In this document: one piece after another, positions 34,506 to 46,977 of the stretch
Numbering within the stretch: the first letter of the stretch is position 1
How the letters are laid out: the number at the start of each line of letters is the position of its first letter
NCBI GenBank assembly: GCA_905147135.1
Contig: LR990045.1
Span: 15,786,173-15,850,172 of the forward strand
Reading direction: 5' to 3'
Length of the DNA: 64,000 nt
From: Blastobasis lacticolella
Lineage: Eukaryota; Arthropoda; Insecta; Lepidoptera; Blastobasidae
The notes under the pieces: generated by a model
The model's input: only the letters and a program-made list of their open reading frames with translations
What the model was told of the DNA's origin: nothing
Database searches by the model: none
Made by a program: the position numbers and the translations under genes

Positions 34506-37200
34506 TGACGTCAATTGATTACCGCTAGTCTTTATTGAAGCAATAAAGAAGATGTATGATAGTGTTGCTACGTCAAGTTTCACATATATCGACCAGTAAG
34601 GCTACGTTCACGCTGATAGGTGGCTTTGCTTAACGCCTAGAGAAGTAAAACGAACGTTATATAATGTTTGCAACCGGCCACACTTCGTTCTTAGAGCTTC
34701 GCTACTCGCCACTAATCAGGCTCTATCACCTACCAGTTCCACCTGTCAGTGCGGACATAGCCTAACAGTGCGTTCATACCAAACGAGTGAATTATCTAAA
34801 GACATTCAAAATTCATGTAAAACAACGATATTTTCATGTATGCTCGGAAGATAGAACAACGTGCGCGTTCTATCTCGGTTTACGTTTTGTTTATTTGGAA
34901 TTTGAATGAAAAACTTTCAACTATGTTAGCCAGCCCTGTGTCCCGCATTGACGCAATAAACGGCAATTGTGCGTGACATCATTCGGTAGCATTGCCGCGG
35001 TATCGGCCGCCAGATTTGTATCGCGGCACTCGACGCGGAGTGCCCATATTAACTCTCGAGACCACTCTAGATAATGAAACCGCTAAAATAATGCACTAAC
35101 GCCCCGCAAATGTCACCATTGCGACGACCTTGTAACGCGGACTACGTGGGTATTCGAAAACGAATCCCTTTCGTGTTTTTCGCAGATATGGCGTCAATAC
35201 TACGTCATAACAATCACACAAATTGTTTAAAAAAAATATATTGGACTGGAACAGATTGTTCATTATAAATGTTGTTTTAATCCTAAGCTTCCACGCAATA
35301 AAGAATATCATATCAAATGATACCGCACGAAAAATATGGAAACGAATGTATTCAAACAAAATACAGGGCGCTTTATACAAACCGAATATTCAATTAGCTT
35401 CTGGAATATCAACATGAGTTCATTGTGAGTGAATATTTGTTAAATGTTTTCTTTACTTCAACGATTTAAGTCAGCAAAATATAAGCGTTTGTAGTCGTAT
35501 GTGAACCTACACTTTGAGAGAGAACTGGATAAGTATTTTATCTTCTACTTTTCACTTGTTTCCTCAAAGTTGTGCTACGCACTCTACAAGTTTTGATATC
35601 TCTAGAGGCTAGTTTGGGTAGTCTAGTTCAGCTCTACTGGATAAAAAATATAAGTTTACTATAAATGGCTCCATTAATTAAGGGATGAGCTTCTTCTAAT
35701 TATTGTTTGTCAGTTAGAAATAGGTATTAATATCTATTAATAAAATCACACACACACACTCACACAAGATTTGTTTACAAATTACAATAGCAGTACTATA
35801 CAGTACTACAGTACACTGCTACCTAGTTGTAGATTATATATATACCACAGTCTGAACCTTAACTTATCTAGCTCGAAAGAAACAAGCCTCCAAGGATGTT
35901 AAGATCAGCTAACTTGCTCAGCAGGTCTCTTAAAGGCAAAGTTTGCTTTTGTTGCATTAAACAGAATGGAAGAGAAATAACTTCTAATTAAATATACATA
36001 GTTTCTTTACCGGCTGTACTCGCGTTGCTCGCAACTTTCATCCCCGGTGTCGTGTTCTGGCGCCTGGTAATTACTGAAAGGATAACATTTATCACAACGA
36101 ATGACGTATTTTTATCTCGATAACCCAATTAATAAAAACCATGGGCAGTTGATTGCTATTCATTTGATTTGACATATAGTACCTAATTTATGGCGATAAA
36201 TAACATAGAGTTTTTTCCAAGCAGCGACATAATAAGCTGTTATTTCACACAGCAGCATACACGGTTATTTATAAAGACAAATGACTAATAAACAAGTGTA
36301 GCGAAACTTAATTAATTTTCTGCGCTACGCAAATGATTACGGAAAGTCGTCAGACAATAATTAAGGTCAGACTGAATAGAGGTTAACGTAAAGAAAGCGA
36401 ACCCGAGACTTAGATACGAGACGATAAGAAAGAGATACGAGTATATGTTAGCAATATGTATAATTATGGTGTGTCTCTTAACGTTAGCGCTATACGAAGA
36501 AAATCAAACAAACATTATCTTAGTCAGGGCACCTACGTACCGTTCGTCACCGCTCATCTTGTTTACTATTAATTGGCACATAAGAATCCGGCGAACCATG
36601 ATTCGGCTCTAAGTGTACCAGTGGGCGGTCTCCAGTCCCCGTAGTACGTAGGAATAATTATAAAGAAATATCCCGGTTGTTAATAAAGATGGAACATCGT
36701 GCCCTGCGTGCGGGAATGCTCAAAGACTTGCAAATGTTGACAAAATAACCGTAAGTGACCCCCGGCTCGGAAATTATACGGGAGACTTAATTTTGTACGT
36801 GACAGATTAGTGCGTTGTAAGTTGAGGGGGTTCTCAAGACGAATTCAGTGAAATAATGGCGGAGGACGTCACTGCTCTCCGGAGACCGACAATAACTGTA
36901 AACAATGGGATTAATTAAATGATGAACTGCATTATTATAATGATCGTTATACAGTTATTAAACATGACATTGTAAAATACTTACAATACTGTATTTTTAT
37001 TTACTTACTTATTTCAATAAATTGACTTACAACGGACTTGTGGATTTAAAATTAAAGGTGTGATTTAGAAACACATATATTTTTATAATAAATAAATATA
37101 AATAATGAGTGCACATTTTATATGATCGATTATTTCGGATGAAGTACAGTGACAAGTGGAAAAATAAATACTTAATGTCTCCAATTTTATTTTTAGCGTT
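34506..37200. other. Intergenic; GC-rich patches and a (CA)n run, no gene seen
   Basis: A short CACACACACACACTCACACA microsatellite lies near 35748-35767. GC-rich patches at about 34935-35060 and 36580-36860 stand out from the AT-rich background. They lack splice-linked coding frames and could be non-coding exons or regulatory DNA. Confidence 0.4.
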
Positions 37201-37204
37201 TATC

Positions 37205-37545
37205 TTATAATCATCATAATCATAGCCCATAACAGTCCACTGAAGGACTAAAGGCCACGAAAGGGGAGGCTTATTGACCTAATCACAACGCTTGGCAGGC
37301 GAATTGTAGGTTACAGTGTTATATTAAAACGTTTATCTACTTACATTTACAACTTATATTGAACACGAGCGTCGGTTGTGTCATGATCCAATTTGGTCAG
37401 GTTCCTCTGTTAAAGAGTTACAGAGGTCATATCATCGATCTACAGTCATTACTGTGATCTGCCGAATTCTAGATCATAAGCAAGGCGGACCTCGAGTCCT
37501 CGCACACGATAGCATCACCGGGATATTGACGCCAATATGATTATG
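37205..37545. mobile_element. LINE 3' end scrap (-) followed by a SINE family 1 3' part (+)
   Basis: 37205-37320 has CCCATAACAGTCCACTGAAG and CGCTTGGCAGGCGAATTG, the LINE end also at 45940 and 60630. 37375-37545 has ATGATCCAATTTGGTCAGGT and GATCTGCCGAATTCTAGATC, then a GATATTGACGCC end with (ATATGATT)n: the SINE body and tail without the tRNA head. Confidence 0.65.
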
Positions 37546-38329
37546 AATATGAATATGATTATTATTATTTAATGAATAGTAGAGTCTCGGGAGCCGATTA
37601 TCACCCCGTGGCAGTACCTATACTAGTATCATATTATTATGAAGATTCAGCTCATACATACTCATACAAGTGCTGATTCATGCTATAATTAATTACACTG
37701 GCTTGTGGATAGATAATACGGTGGTTCCATTCATATATTCTATGAAATTCCAGAAGCAATTAAAATTTGAATGGGTCAGGCAGCAACAAGTAATTAAATT
37801 TATGTCGCATTTGTAGAAAATAATTTCAACTTATTGTCATAACTATACTCCGGTATAGTAACGACAATAACTCTCTCGGGTTCTTTGAAAAAGAGATAAT
37901 TATAGTATAGATAGAGTAATGGTCCAAAAAGTTTTTATAGGCTCGGCAACACGCGGTCGAGTATTACAGCGTACAGACTGTGAGATCACCGTAGGTTATC
38001 CTACGTCATCGAATATAATAAATATGCCACTTTGTAGCTATAGTAGAGGTTTAGGAGACCCACAAAACGTTAGTCTGCCTATGTACAACCTGGCACGTTC
38101 GGTAAAGCGGAAAAAAATTTTTTTAGAGACCCAAACTTTTATCTTATCGTAGCGACAGTATTTACTTATAGAAGTAAAACAACCGGCTTGCCTTACATTC
38201 TGTTGGCAGTTTTGCTAGTCAGCCACATTAAAGTCACCTTTTGGTGAGTCAAATTGGGGGTGCCTTTACAGTCCGGCGACTACTTACCCGTGCCATACGG
38301 TCACCTAATTAGGTTTACTAGTAAAAATA

Positions 38330-38540
38330 AGCCTAAGAATCTCTCTTCCTGTTGCTAGTTGCGCCGTTCACGTGATCACGTGGCCGCTGGTCTTGTCGAT
38401 GTTTATTTACTCTCCGAGGCTGCGTCGGATGCATGCCAAGGGCAGCCGGGCGGGCGCAGCCAGCGGGCGGGGCATGGATAGGATGCGCTTTAATAACACG
38501 CCCGAGACCAGTTTATTGCATCTTTACCGCTATGTTAATT
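38330..38540. other. GC-rich patch, unassigned
   Basis: It includes GGGCAGCCGGGCGGGCGCAG and GCGGGCGGGGCATGG in an AT-rich surround, which is unusual for this window. No splice-linked coding frame or TATA box is obvious. It could be a promoter or a fragment of a GC-rich repeat. Confidence 0.3.
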
Positions 38541-38564
38541 TCAAAACTTAATATGACGGATATT

Positions 38565-38880
38565 AGTTTTGGATCTGCACTGTGTATAGCAGGCGTATCT
38601 ATACATAGTATGAAACAAAGCCGCTTCCCACCGTCTGGCAATACTATGTACGCTTAGATCTTTTAAATTTAATTTGGGTCGTTGCGGCTTTTAACAATAG
38701 ATAAATAATAGTAAATAATAAATAAATAATCGTGGATAAACTCACACAGCGCCCTAGCCCCAAACTAAGCAAAGCTTGTACTATAGATAGACAGAGTGAT
38801 TCAAGAGCAAAGTTTATAAGCAAAAAAAGGTAGGTAGAGGTAAAGTGGGTCTATAGCGCAATGAATTTTTAAAACCAAAA
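38565..38880 (+). repeat. 200-bp interspersed repeat, split by a SINE scrap
   Basis: Copy of the 29105-29310 repeat (GCCGCTTCCCACCGTC, GTACGCTTAGATCTTTTAAA). It is interrupted at about 38705-38780 by a truncated tRNA-Gly SINE (AACTCACACAGCGCC, AAGCAAAGCTTGTACTATAG). The repeat then resumes with AGTGATTCAAGAGCAAAG. Confidence 0.65.
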
Positions 38881-39734
38881 CAGAGGAGACAATTCAAAAG
38901 TTGCAACAAAGTGTGCGTTGGCACTCAAAACGTAACTGTAGCATCGTAACTACGTGTTGCGTCGGCTTGCCCTATTGGAGGTAACAATTTATGAATGAAA
39001 GAAATGTCACGTTGATGTTGTCGTCCCAGGGCGTAATGTCGTATTTAGACAGAATATGTGCACGTACGTCAGTCGACGGGTATCATTTAGTATGGATTAT
39101 TCTACTGCCGTATTTTGGTGACAGGGCACGTGCTCAATATCAGAAAACATGTTAATATATTACGACGTTGTTATCACCTGCATGGAAACCGGGACTGGAT
39201 AATTTTTCCGCAAGATTCTTAAATTCTGCGATCGTGAGCTTATAAGCTGAACGGGTATAGTGTAATTTCAATTAATTTCAACGAAATCATAACCATGCAA
39301 ACATCTCTTGTACGCTATCTACTAGCTGATTATACTACAAAAATACTGAACCGACATTCCCGAGTGTCATAGCGTACCTTTGATCCCAGAAAAATAACAG
39401 GATCCCGCGGGACAGTTGAATGTTTACAGAGATAACTGCGTTCGGGAAAACGCGGGTAAGTACTAGTTGTTTCATAAAACGGGAATCAAAACAAAAGGAC
39501 CACGCCACCAGCATTCACACCGTTCGTAAAAAATAATTGCTGAGGTTAAGCATTGACCTAGGTAGTTATTACTGATTACAACAAACTTTGAGCGCTTTTA
39601 ATAAAAAGCGTGAAGAGTTTTAAATGCTTTAATCTATCTGTCGGAAATAAGCTGTTCCACCTCCTCGTTCTTCTTTCTCTTCCACATGCCGTCCTCCGAA
39701 CTCAACCCAATATTCTATTTATTTCTGGGAGACA

Positions 39735-40135
39735 TCAAGGCCGCAAGGCTGCGTTGGCTTGGCCACGTGGAGAGAATGGGAGAGAATCGCGCCGTAAGAA
39801 GAGCATATGTATGTGGGTCGGCCGAGCGGACGTCGACTGGTCAGGCGACCCAGATATTTATTTATTAATTAAATCTTTATGCACTAAAGGTAAGTCGGAC
39901 TTAAAACTAAAGTAGACTTATCTACCCGTCAACCGTGAAAAACATGTGATCGAAAACAGTATATACTAGGGACATATCGCTGGATGGATGAAGTTCTGAA
40001 AGACCTGCGCACGCACTGGGAATCCTCGATTGGCAGGAGATGACGCAGGATAGGAAGAGGTTGCGATCTCTGGTGTCGGAAGCCAAGATCAACTTTGGGT
40101 CGCTGAGCCAGCGCAGTAACGAAGTGAATAGTCTA
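39735..40135 (+). mobile_element. LINE C-terminal fragment (RTE-type end), interrupted
   Basis: The plus strand reads IKAARLRWLGHVERMGENRA, then after an insert MDEVLKDL, DWQEMTQDRKRLRSLVSEAK and SLSQRSNEV. Between the two parts (about 39852-39975) sits a foreign stretch starting TATTTATTTATTAATTAAAT. It resembles the LINE tail at 45580-45660 (shared GGCGGACTTAAAGCTA-like and CTACC.GTCAACC blocks). Confidence 0.78.
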
Positions 40136-40335
40136 TCTATACGTAGTACAAAACAAAGTCGCTTCCCGCCGTCTGTATCTATGTACGCTTAGATCTTTTA
40201 AACTACGCAACGTGTTTTAAAGCGGTTTTCAACAATAGATAGTGGTAGAGGAAGGTTTTTAAGCAAGAAAAAAGAATAGATAGGGTTAAAGTAGGTGTAA
40301 GCGAACGAAGTCGATCCGGGTCCATTAGTATATAA
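40125..40335 (+). repeat. 200-bp interspersed repeat
   Basis: Copy of the 29105-29310 repeat: GTCGCTTCCCGCCGTCTG, GTACGCTTAGATCTTTTAAA, TTCAACAATAGATAG, and the end CGATCCGGGTCCATTAGTAT. Confidence 0.72.
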
Positions 40336-41744
40336 CTACAAAAGGCGTATAGTAAATTCGCTTTCACTTAAATGTATAAATAATTCTAGTATATGTTCAT
40401 TTACCTGAAACTTTATGAGTACACGTAGCATATGCTGACGAAGCTTCCTATTATATGTATTGAATGTTATACCTTAAGAGTTCTACCCGTATGTCACTTT
40501 CAAACGGTTTCCAGCTAAAGTTTGGTTGATAATCGTGAAATCTGCGCCAACAAGTTCACGCTATCGTACGTTCGTGTCTACAACCCGCTTAAACTCTTGT
40601 ATATTAGATTTAAATTATCTCTACATTTTACTCTCTTCCAGTGGAAAGTTCTATCTGCTTTCGATGAGCCGAAGCGTTTATTTATAACAATATACTAAAT
40701 AAAAATGCGTTTGGTCTTACTCTACAGGGAGCTTACTTGCATTACTTTTACCATTTCATTATTGTAAGAGTGCCCTCTGTGGAGTCAAACTTTGGATCCG
40801 CTCGAGGCCTTTTGGCATCGTTTGTAGAGTAGGCGTAATACAGAGATTCTTAAACACAAATTTAGAGGCCGTTACAAAATGCTGTAAAGTACGCACTTCA
40901 AGTGAACTTCAACTACCACAATTATATTTTGTTATGTGTTCAGGCTTACTTTCTTTGGTCGTCGACTTCAGAGTAAGCAGGTTAAAATGATAAAGAGTGG
41001 ACTGTAGTTTTAAATTAAGCAAAGAATTACAAAATTAATTAGAGGCTGCTGATCGTCGTGAAAGGTAGCTGAATAATGAATTGTGAATAGTTACAATGTA
41101 CAGCCAAAGTTTGTATACAAAATAAATATATAATTAAAAATTAAATTATGAATATACAATTATAGATTTTCTAAAATCTGAACAGTGTGTAGTGGCTGAC
41201 ATTTTTGCTACTTTAATACACGATTTACAAATTATTGGTACTTACGTAACTTTTACGTATAAGTAACTTTACAATTTACAAACCGTCACAGCATAACTGT
41301 AAGCAGTCGAATAACGTACTCTTAGTTATGTTATGAATAACGCTCGTAATAACGTCATTCATAACATAATTATGTCTCTGTGTTTTATACTAACATTTTT
41401 TGTTAAGTCTTGTCTCTTGGCCTTATTTACCCGCCTCTATAGCAAAACTGCTAGGTTGTACATTTAACGAGATTCGCGAGTGCAGGTCGTTAGCGGTACT
41501 ATTATATAAAAGCACACGTGCAGCACAAATACACACGTGGACGCTAGCTAAAATTATAGTGATAAAGTTATTTTCCTTTCCCACAAAGAAATACTCTTTT
41601 TCGTCTTCCAAGGTTGATAAATAACAAGATCGCAAATAAATAAAAAATTCACAGCCGGCTTTTGTCGCGCGTTCTTTATGATCAGTCTGAGTACTAGTCA
41701 AGACTAATCAATCGAGCCCAAACTCGACGGGTTACCATACGTAG
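40336..41744. other. Intergenic; no gene seen
   Basis: AT-rich. The overlapping frames at 41400-41700 on opposite strands show no domain and no splice partners. Confidence 0.4.
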
Positions 41745-42090
41745 TTAACGAATTCCTATGGCCATCTTCCATCTGGAGATCCGCAAGCGAACCAATGTCA
41801 CCGACATAGCCCGAAGGATTGCTAGGCTAAAGTGGCAGTGCACATAGGCCGAAGAAAAGATGGCCGATGGGGCAGTAAAGTTCTCGAGTGGCGACCGCGT
41901 ACCGGACCACGCAGCGTAGGTACCGGCTGGATGGACTAGGTCCCACAAGGTGGACCGTCCACCTGGATCGCAGGTACCAGCTGGATGCGGAGAGCACAGG
42001 ACTGGCCTTTGTTGAGATGTCTGTGGGAGGCCTACACCCAACAGTGGGCGTCTTTTGGCTGATATGATGATGGTGATGAAGATCATCTAG
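41745..42090 (+). mobile_element. RTE-like LINE 3' coding end
   Basis: Plus-strand residues IRKRTNVTDIARRIARLKWQ, then broken frames, then GCAGGTACCAGCTGGATGCG and AACAGTGGGCGTCTTTTGGC with a GATATGATGATGGTGATGA tail. Several stop codons show that it is dead. Same family as 7805-8095. Confidence 0.8.
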
Positions 42091-42869
42091 GCAAAATTGT
42101 ACCTAAAAACAAACTACCTTATTAGTTCTACATTCTAATAATACACTATACTAACCCGATTTCAGATATTTATATCACAACAAAACAGCATAAAGTCCAC
42201 TGCTGACAGCTGACAGATATTAATTTACTATGCTGTATTTCAGAAGTTTCTTCAATTTATAGCTAAGTGTATAAGTTATTTAAGTTCATCAGTAACTGTA
42301 TAGTCCAATAACGATAGTTACGAACAACGACGCATTTGCGTCGATAAACTAATTTATCGAATTGAGAGTCTGGGACGTGCACAGCGATGGAAACCCTGTT
42401 ACCTTATTAGTGGAAGGTAAGGTGATCTTAATTACAGCAGGGTATTCTCATCTCACCGATATGCCTACAAGAAATTTTAATTCCATCTAGACAGTAACTG
42501 CATAGAGTTTTATTTTCTTCAGCCACTTCGATAGATAAAGAAATTCGGAATTAATATAAACTATTAAACTTCTCATGAATAATCTAATGGGTTGTATGGG
42601 TCAGTTGGCAGTCGCCATACATAAAAAAACTAAACACCACAAAATTATTATTAAGGATTTTGATAGGAAACTGCTTTGAGTCAATCTGAAAGCACTTTCC
42701 TAGTAGAAAAACAGGCAATGGTAGGCACCCGAGCTGGGATTTTCGGCTACAACGTACAAGAAGAAGAAGGTTTTTGCGCAAAATACCTGAAAATAGTTCT
42801 GTTCATTACGATAATTCCTATTTTGCTGTTACATGATCATTTGTAATCCTAGATTTTGCAATTTTCTAT

Positions 42870-43065
42870 ACTATACAAGTGGACCCGGCGCAACTTCGAT
42901 CGCGTACACCTACTTTACCCGCCTACCTCCCCTTTTTTCTTACTTATAAACCTTCCTCTTGAATCACTCTATCTATTGTTGAAAACCGCATTAAAATCCG
43001 TTGCGTAATTTAATACATCTAAGGTACATAGAGACTTTGTTTTATACTATGTATAGATACCGACA
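42870..43065 (-). repeat. 200-bp interspersed repeat, reverse copy
   Basis: It reads in reverse as the 29105-29310 repeat: ATACAAGTGGACCCGG at the left, CTATCTATTGTTGAAAAC in the middle and AGACTTTGTTTTATACTATG at the right. Confidence 0.7.
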
Positions 43066-43647
43066 TCATGATATAGGCTAACTTTGCATCTACACAAAAA
43101 CTTGTTACAGGGCCCCATCGCCTTATAACAAGTGTTTATAAACAACTTCGCCATTGTAAGGGTGACTGCTCATTGTAACATTATTGATGGCTATCAAGCA
43201 AGAGTCGACAGTAAATGAGACACTTAACCTCCGCTGTGATAATCAGTATGGGCATACCTATACGTAAGAGTGGATCGGTAGCAAGGGTCAGCCTCAATAT
43301 TCATTGAGTTAAAATAGCCCTTTACTACTTACTAGTCAATTTATCAAGTATGTATTTATTCCTTAATAACTAATACGTCTGGAATGGTGGGATGTTTGCA
43401 TCTTTCTTCAGTTTAATGGATCAAACAGTACGGTCCGGGTATTAATCTTTATATTTTCGAATCGCAAAATTCAATGTTAGTTTCGCACGCAAGCACCGCA
43501 AACTTAAAAAATACATCCCGCTAATACATAATTGTTAAAATAAAAATTCACATCTTTCTCTGCGCGTGCTGTGCAGGTTTGGAACAGACTTCCCAAGGCT
43601 GTTCAAGAAAGTTATTCTTTCCCCACTTCATTTCCTAGGATATTTCC

Positions 43648-43735
43648 TATATGTAGGTATATGTTAATGTGAAATTTAGGAATTGTATATATTTATACAA
43701 TTCCTAAATTTCACATTAACATATACCTACATATA
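43648..43735. repeat. Perfect 42-bp-arm hairpin with 4-base loop
   Basis: 43648-43689 is the exact reverse complement of 43694-43735, with the loop TATT at 43690-43693. Centre: AATTGTATA-TATT-TATACAATT. No coding. It is followed by ordinary AT-rich sequence to 44429. Confidence 0.95.
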
Positions 43736-44429
43736 TTATTTAGGAGCATTATTTTAAATTGATAATTTTATCAAACATATACTAAGTACTCGCTTAAGTA
43801 CCCGTGATATCGCTTACACACCTCTCAGGGTAGCTGGAAGAGATATTTTGTGGACATAAGCTCGCTTCTGTAAACTAGGTAGTTTTTATTTCAACTTTGT
43901 GACTTTTCGTTGGGTACAATAAAGAATATATAAAGAAACATGAATACCGTTAATGTGTTGAAAAATTACATACTTAATCAATTAAGCTGTATCGGTAGGA
44001 ACTCGATCTATCTTACTTATTGTATCGATATTGAAAGTCAGCCAATGACTTGACGATGAATAATTGAAGAGACCTAAATGAACCTTTACCGCAAAATTTA
44101 TGTTTCGTAAGCCGACCATTCCCCTCTTGATGATAAATACTTAACCGTCACAAACTATTGAAACTATTCGGTACCATCTCAGCTTGCCTATTAGTTGGTA
44201 ATTTCAATAAATATATCAACGCGGGTTATCGTAAATGGTGTGGCTCCTACTACTCTAAATTTATAATTTTAGTACGATGTACAGGCACAACGTACTTGGG
44301 CTTTCTTATCGCCATACAATGCATCTAAAAATTCTTTCATTTACAGATGTCGGCGGTAAATAATGCATGAATATCGGCTAATTCGGCGTCTTTGTATTGT
44401 CTCTACATTCCTTCTCGTTTCTTTTATGT
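43736..44429. other. Intergenic; no gene seen
   Basis: AT-rich sequence without recognisable element ends or coding exons. Confidence 0.4.
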
Positions 44430-44437
44430 CAACTGGC

Positions 44438-44679
44438 CAGGGCCGGATTTAGAGGTCCAGAGGCCTCGGGCAACGAAGGAGCGGAGGCCCCATTTCCAAA
44501 TAAAGTGAAAAAAAATTTTAAGTCGAGTTTTTCAATAAATAATTTATTGTGAAACCAAGTAGATTCTCTCAATAAAAGATGTTTACTAATTGGAATTTGA
44601 AAGATTTTTTTTTTCCGAAGTCTCTATTGTGGGGGCTTGTGGCTTTCGCCCCGGTTGCCCTCCCCTAAATCCGGCCCTG
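44438..44679. mobile_element. hAT-type MITE, 242 bp, perfect 8-bp target duplication
   Basis: The terminal inverted repeats are CAGGGCCGGATTTAG (44438-44452) and CTAAATCCGGCCCTG (44665-44679). They are flanked by an exact 8-bp duplication CAACTGGC at 44430-44437 and 44680-44687. The 8-bp duplication and CAGGG ends are hAT hallmarks. No transposase. Confidence 0.93.
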
Positions 44680-45409
44680 CAACTGGCAGACACTTGACTG
44701 ACACCTCGGTCATCGCTGCCTTTACATACTAGTTACATAGTAACACCAGGTGTATTACCAATGCGTTCCCCACCTCTAAAACAACTCTGGAAGAGTTGGA
44801 GGCACTTTCCCAGTCGAGCGGCTCAAATTCAAACGAGATATCCCGCTACGCCCAACCTATCTTCAAATACGAGTGTCAGGAAATGCGAAGCCTACACCAC
44901 CCGGTGTTAAGCCGGTACTTATGACACTGCGGCAGGACTGATCTAGGAGGCAGGTAGACAGTTGCTACTACGTGGTATAAAATAACTCAACTGTCTAACT
45001 GCCTGTAACGAATAGAGAGGGAGTTAAAACTTAACTTCTGAGTTAAGCGAGGGAGTTATGTAGAGTCCTGAGTGAAGCGAGGGGTTGAAGCCGCCTAAGA
45101 CTAAGACTGCTTTATCCCATTGCCAAACAGAACCCAAATCAAAATATTTACAATACCTATATTGATTTAGCAAACTCCGGAGTTAAATCAGTAGTGTTTC
45201 ACGAAACTGACACGACACGCGTCAATGTAAAAATATAATTTGGGACTGAAAATCATTATATCACGATATACATTTTTTATTTCACACTATTTTCATTTGC
45301 ATAATTTGGGCAGAAAAACGGTTCGATTTTCAAATAACGTCTCTTTACAAAGCCCATATGTTAAAATTTTTCATACGATAGTGTTTTAAACTATCTCGGT
45401 TATTATTAC

Positions 45410-45561
45410 ACATTTTAAGGGTATGTTCCGGGTTTCCTACCGCGTACCTTTGTTGACGAGTAGCCCGATATTTCGACACCATGGTCACGGGACGACGCAT
45501 GCAACGGGGGATGATGCATGCAAGTGTGTCGAAACCCGAAACATACCCTTAAAATGTGTTT
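45410..45561. mobile_element. Small MITE, about 150 bp
   Basis: The ends are inverted: ACACATTTTAAGGGTATGTT (45409-45428) and the partner AACATACCCTTAAAATGTGT (45542-45561). The interior has GATATTTCGACACCATGGTC, a sequence typical of an abundant insect MITE. Target duplication unclear. Confidence 0.82.
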
Positions 45562-45934
45562 CATACGAATTTTAAAATTTATTTATTTATTTAAAACTTC
45601 ATGCACATTACAGTACAATGGCGGACTTAAAGCTACGTAGCTTTTTCTACCAGTCAACCAGAGAACAATTACCAAAAATTACAAGGCGGTGCTACAAAAG
45701 AAGAAGATAAAAGAACATAAAACAGACTAAAAGTAACATTAATTAAATAAGTATAAAAAAAATCCATATTTAAATCGCTTATTCTCTTGAGATTTTCTTA
45801 CAATATTATCTCCCTGCGGGTAACAAGGCTTTAAGGTGACATTTCATGATACGTAATTGGACATTGTCGACAGGGTCTGAAAAATTATTTATTTATTATA
45901 TAGTTTTAACGCGATGATTTTAATATACAGTAGG

Positions 45935-46205
45935 TAACATCATCACAGCCCATAACAGTCCACTGCAGGACTTAGGGCCTCTCCCACAAAAGGGGAGGTT
46001 TATGCCATAATCTCCACGCTTGGCAGGCGGATTGGAGATCGCAGAGTTAGAAATAATAATGGAAAATGCTGCTGCCCATTTTCCAGTCTACGGAGGTTCT
46101 AGATCTTTTGCCTCGAAAACATTAGTCGCCTTGTACGACACCCGCGAGTGTAAGGGGTTGGTGCTATTCTACTCTGCCGGACACCACACGGCCAGTAGGT
46201 ATCAA
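45935..46205 (-). mobile_element. Retroposon (LINE 3' end family)
   Basis: Left part CAGCCCATAACAGTCCACTG and CACGCTTGGCAGGCGGATTG; right part CTGCTGCCCATTTTCCAGTC, TTTTGCCTCGAAAACATTAG and CTACTCTGCCGGACACCACA. The same blocks in the same order lie at 60630-60895, also minus. An (AAAAT)n run follows at 46315-46345. Confidence 0.72.
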
Positions 46206-46764
46206 GTTGAGTTTAATTTACCGCTATCCAATAGTATATCTACTGATTTGTTGGTCCTGTCAACATCACATCACCCATCGACAGCCCATATATCATCGAC
46301 ATTAACAACACTAATAAAATAAAATAAAAATAAAAATAAAAATTATTTTCAGCGGTTTCATGCATTACATATTATTATAGTTTTTTTTTGAGAAAATATT
46401 ATTTTTTCTACTTCACATTATTCAAATTTTCCTGATTAGAATAAAAAATATAGGTCGAACGTTAGGTCCACTTCACCGACACGCGTAGTGATCAAGATGC
46501 AATCTTAATGTAAAATATTCCGTAATACCTCTCTTGGAGAAGCGTTAGCATAATGCAGTTGCAGAGGTCAGCTGACACTGCAATCACCTGCGGAGCGTCC
46601 TATTGAGGACAGCATACTTTTATCGGAATTTACATAGGTACTGTGTTCAGTACAATACATGAAAAACAAAATATCATAGAAACATAAATAAGGTACCGGC
46701 GGTAAATAATGTACATTGCCTTCGGCTTCGTAGAAAGTCATTTGAAAATTCACTAAATTTAGTC

Positions 46765-46972
46765 ATCCAAATTCAGAAGCAAAAGCGTGAGAGCAATTCG
46801 ATGTGGAATGTATTACTCATAGAATAAGGTTTATTTTTATATCACTTATATTATATTACGCGTTGTACTGCTTTTCAAAAGGCGTGATACAAAAATAAAC
46901 CTTTTTTGAGCAATAAATTTCACTTTGATTTGCTCTCACGCTTTTTGCTTCTGAATTTAGGCGACTGAATTT
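46765..46972. mobile_element. Fold-back MITE-like repeat, about 200 bp
   Basis: TTCAGAAGCAAAAGCGTGAG (from 46771) pairs with CTCACGCTTTTTGCTTCTGA (to about 46957). A second inner pair is AAGGTTTATTTTTATATCAC / GTGATACAAAAATAAACCTT. No coding. Confidence 0.8.
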
Positions 46973-46977
46973 TGCCA

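Noticed and set aside
35748..35767. CA-repeat as a regulatory or CRISPR-like array
   Set aside because: Simple short microsatellite; no spacers or repeats of array type are present anywhere in this eukaryotic window.
46020..46322. 100-codon plus-strand frame
   Set aside because: It lies across a minus-strand retroposon whose second copy (60630-60895) does not keep the frame.
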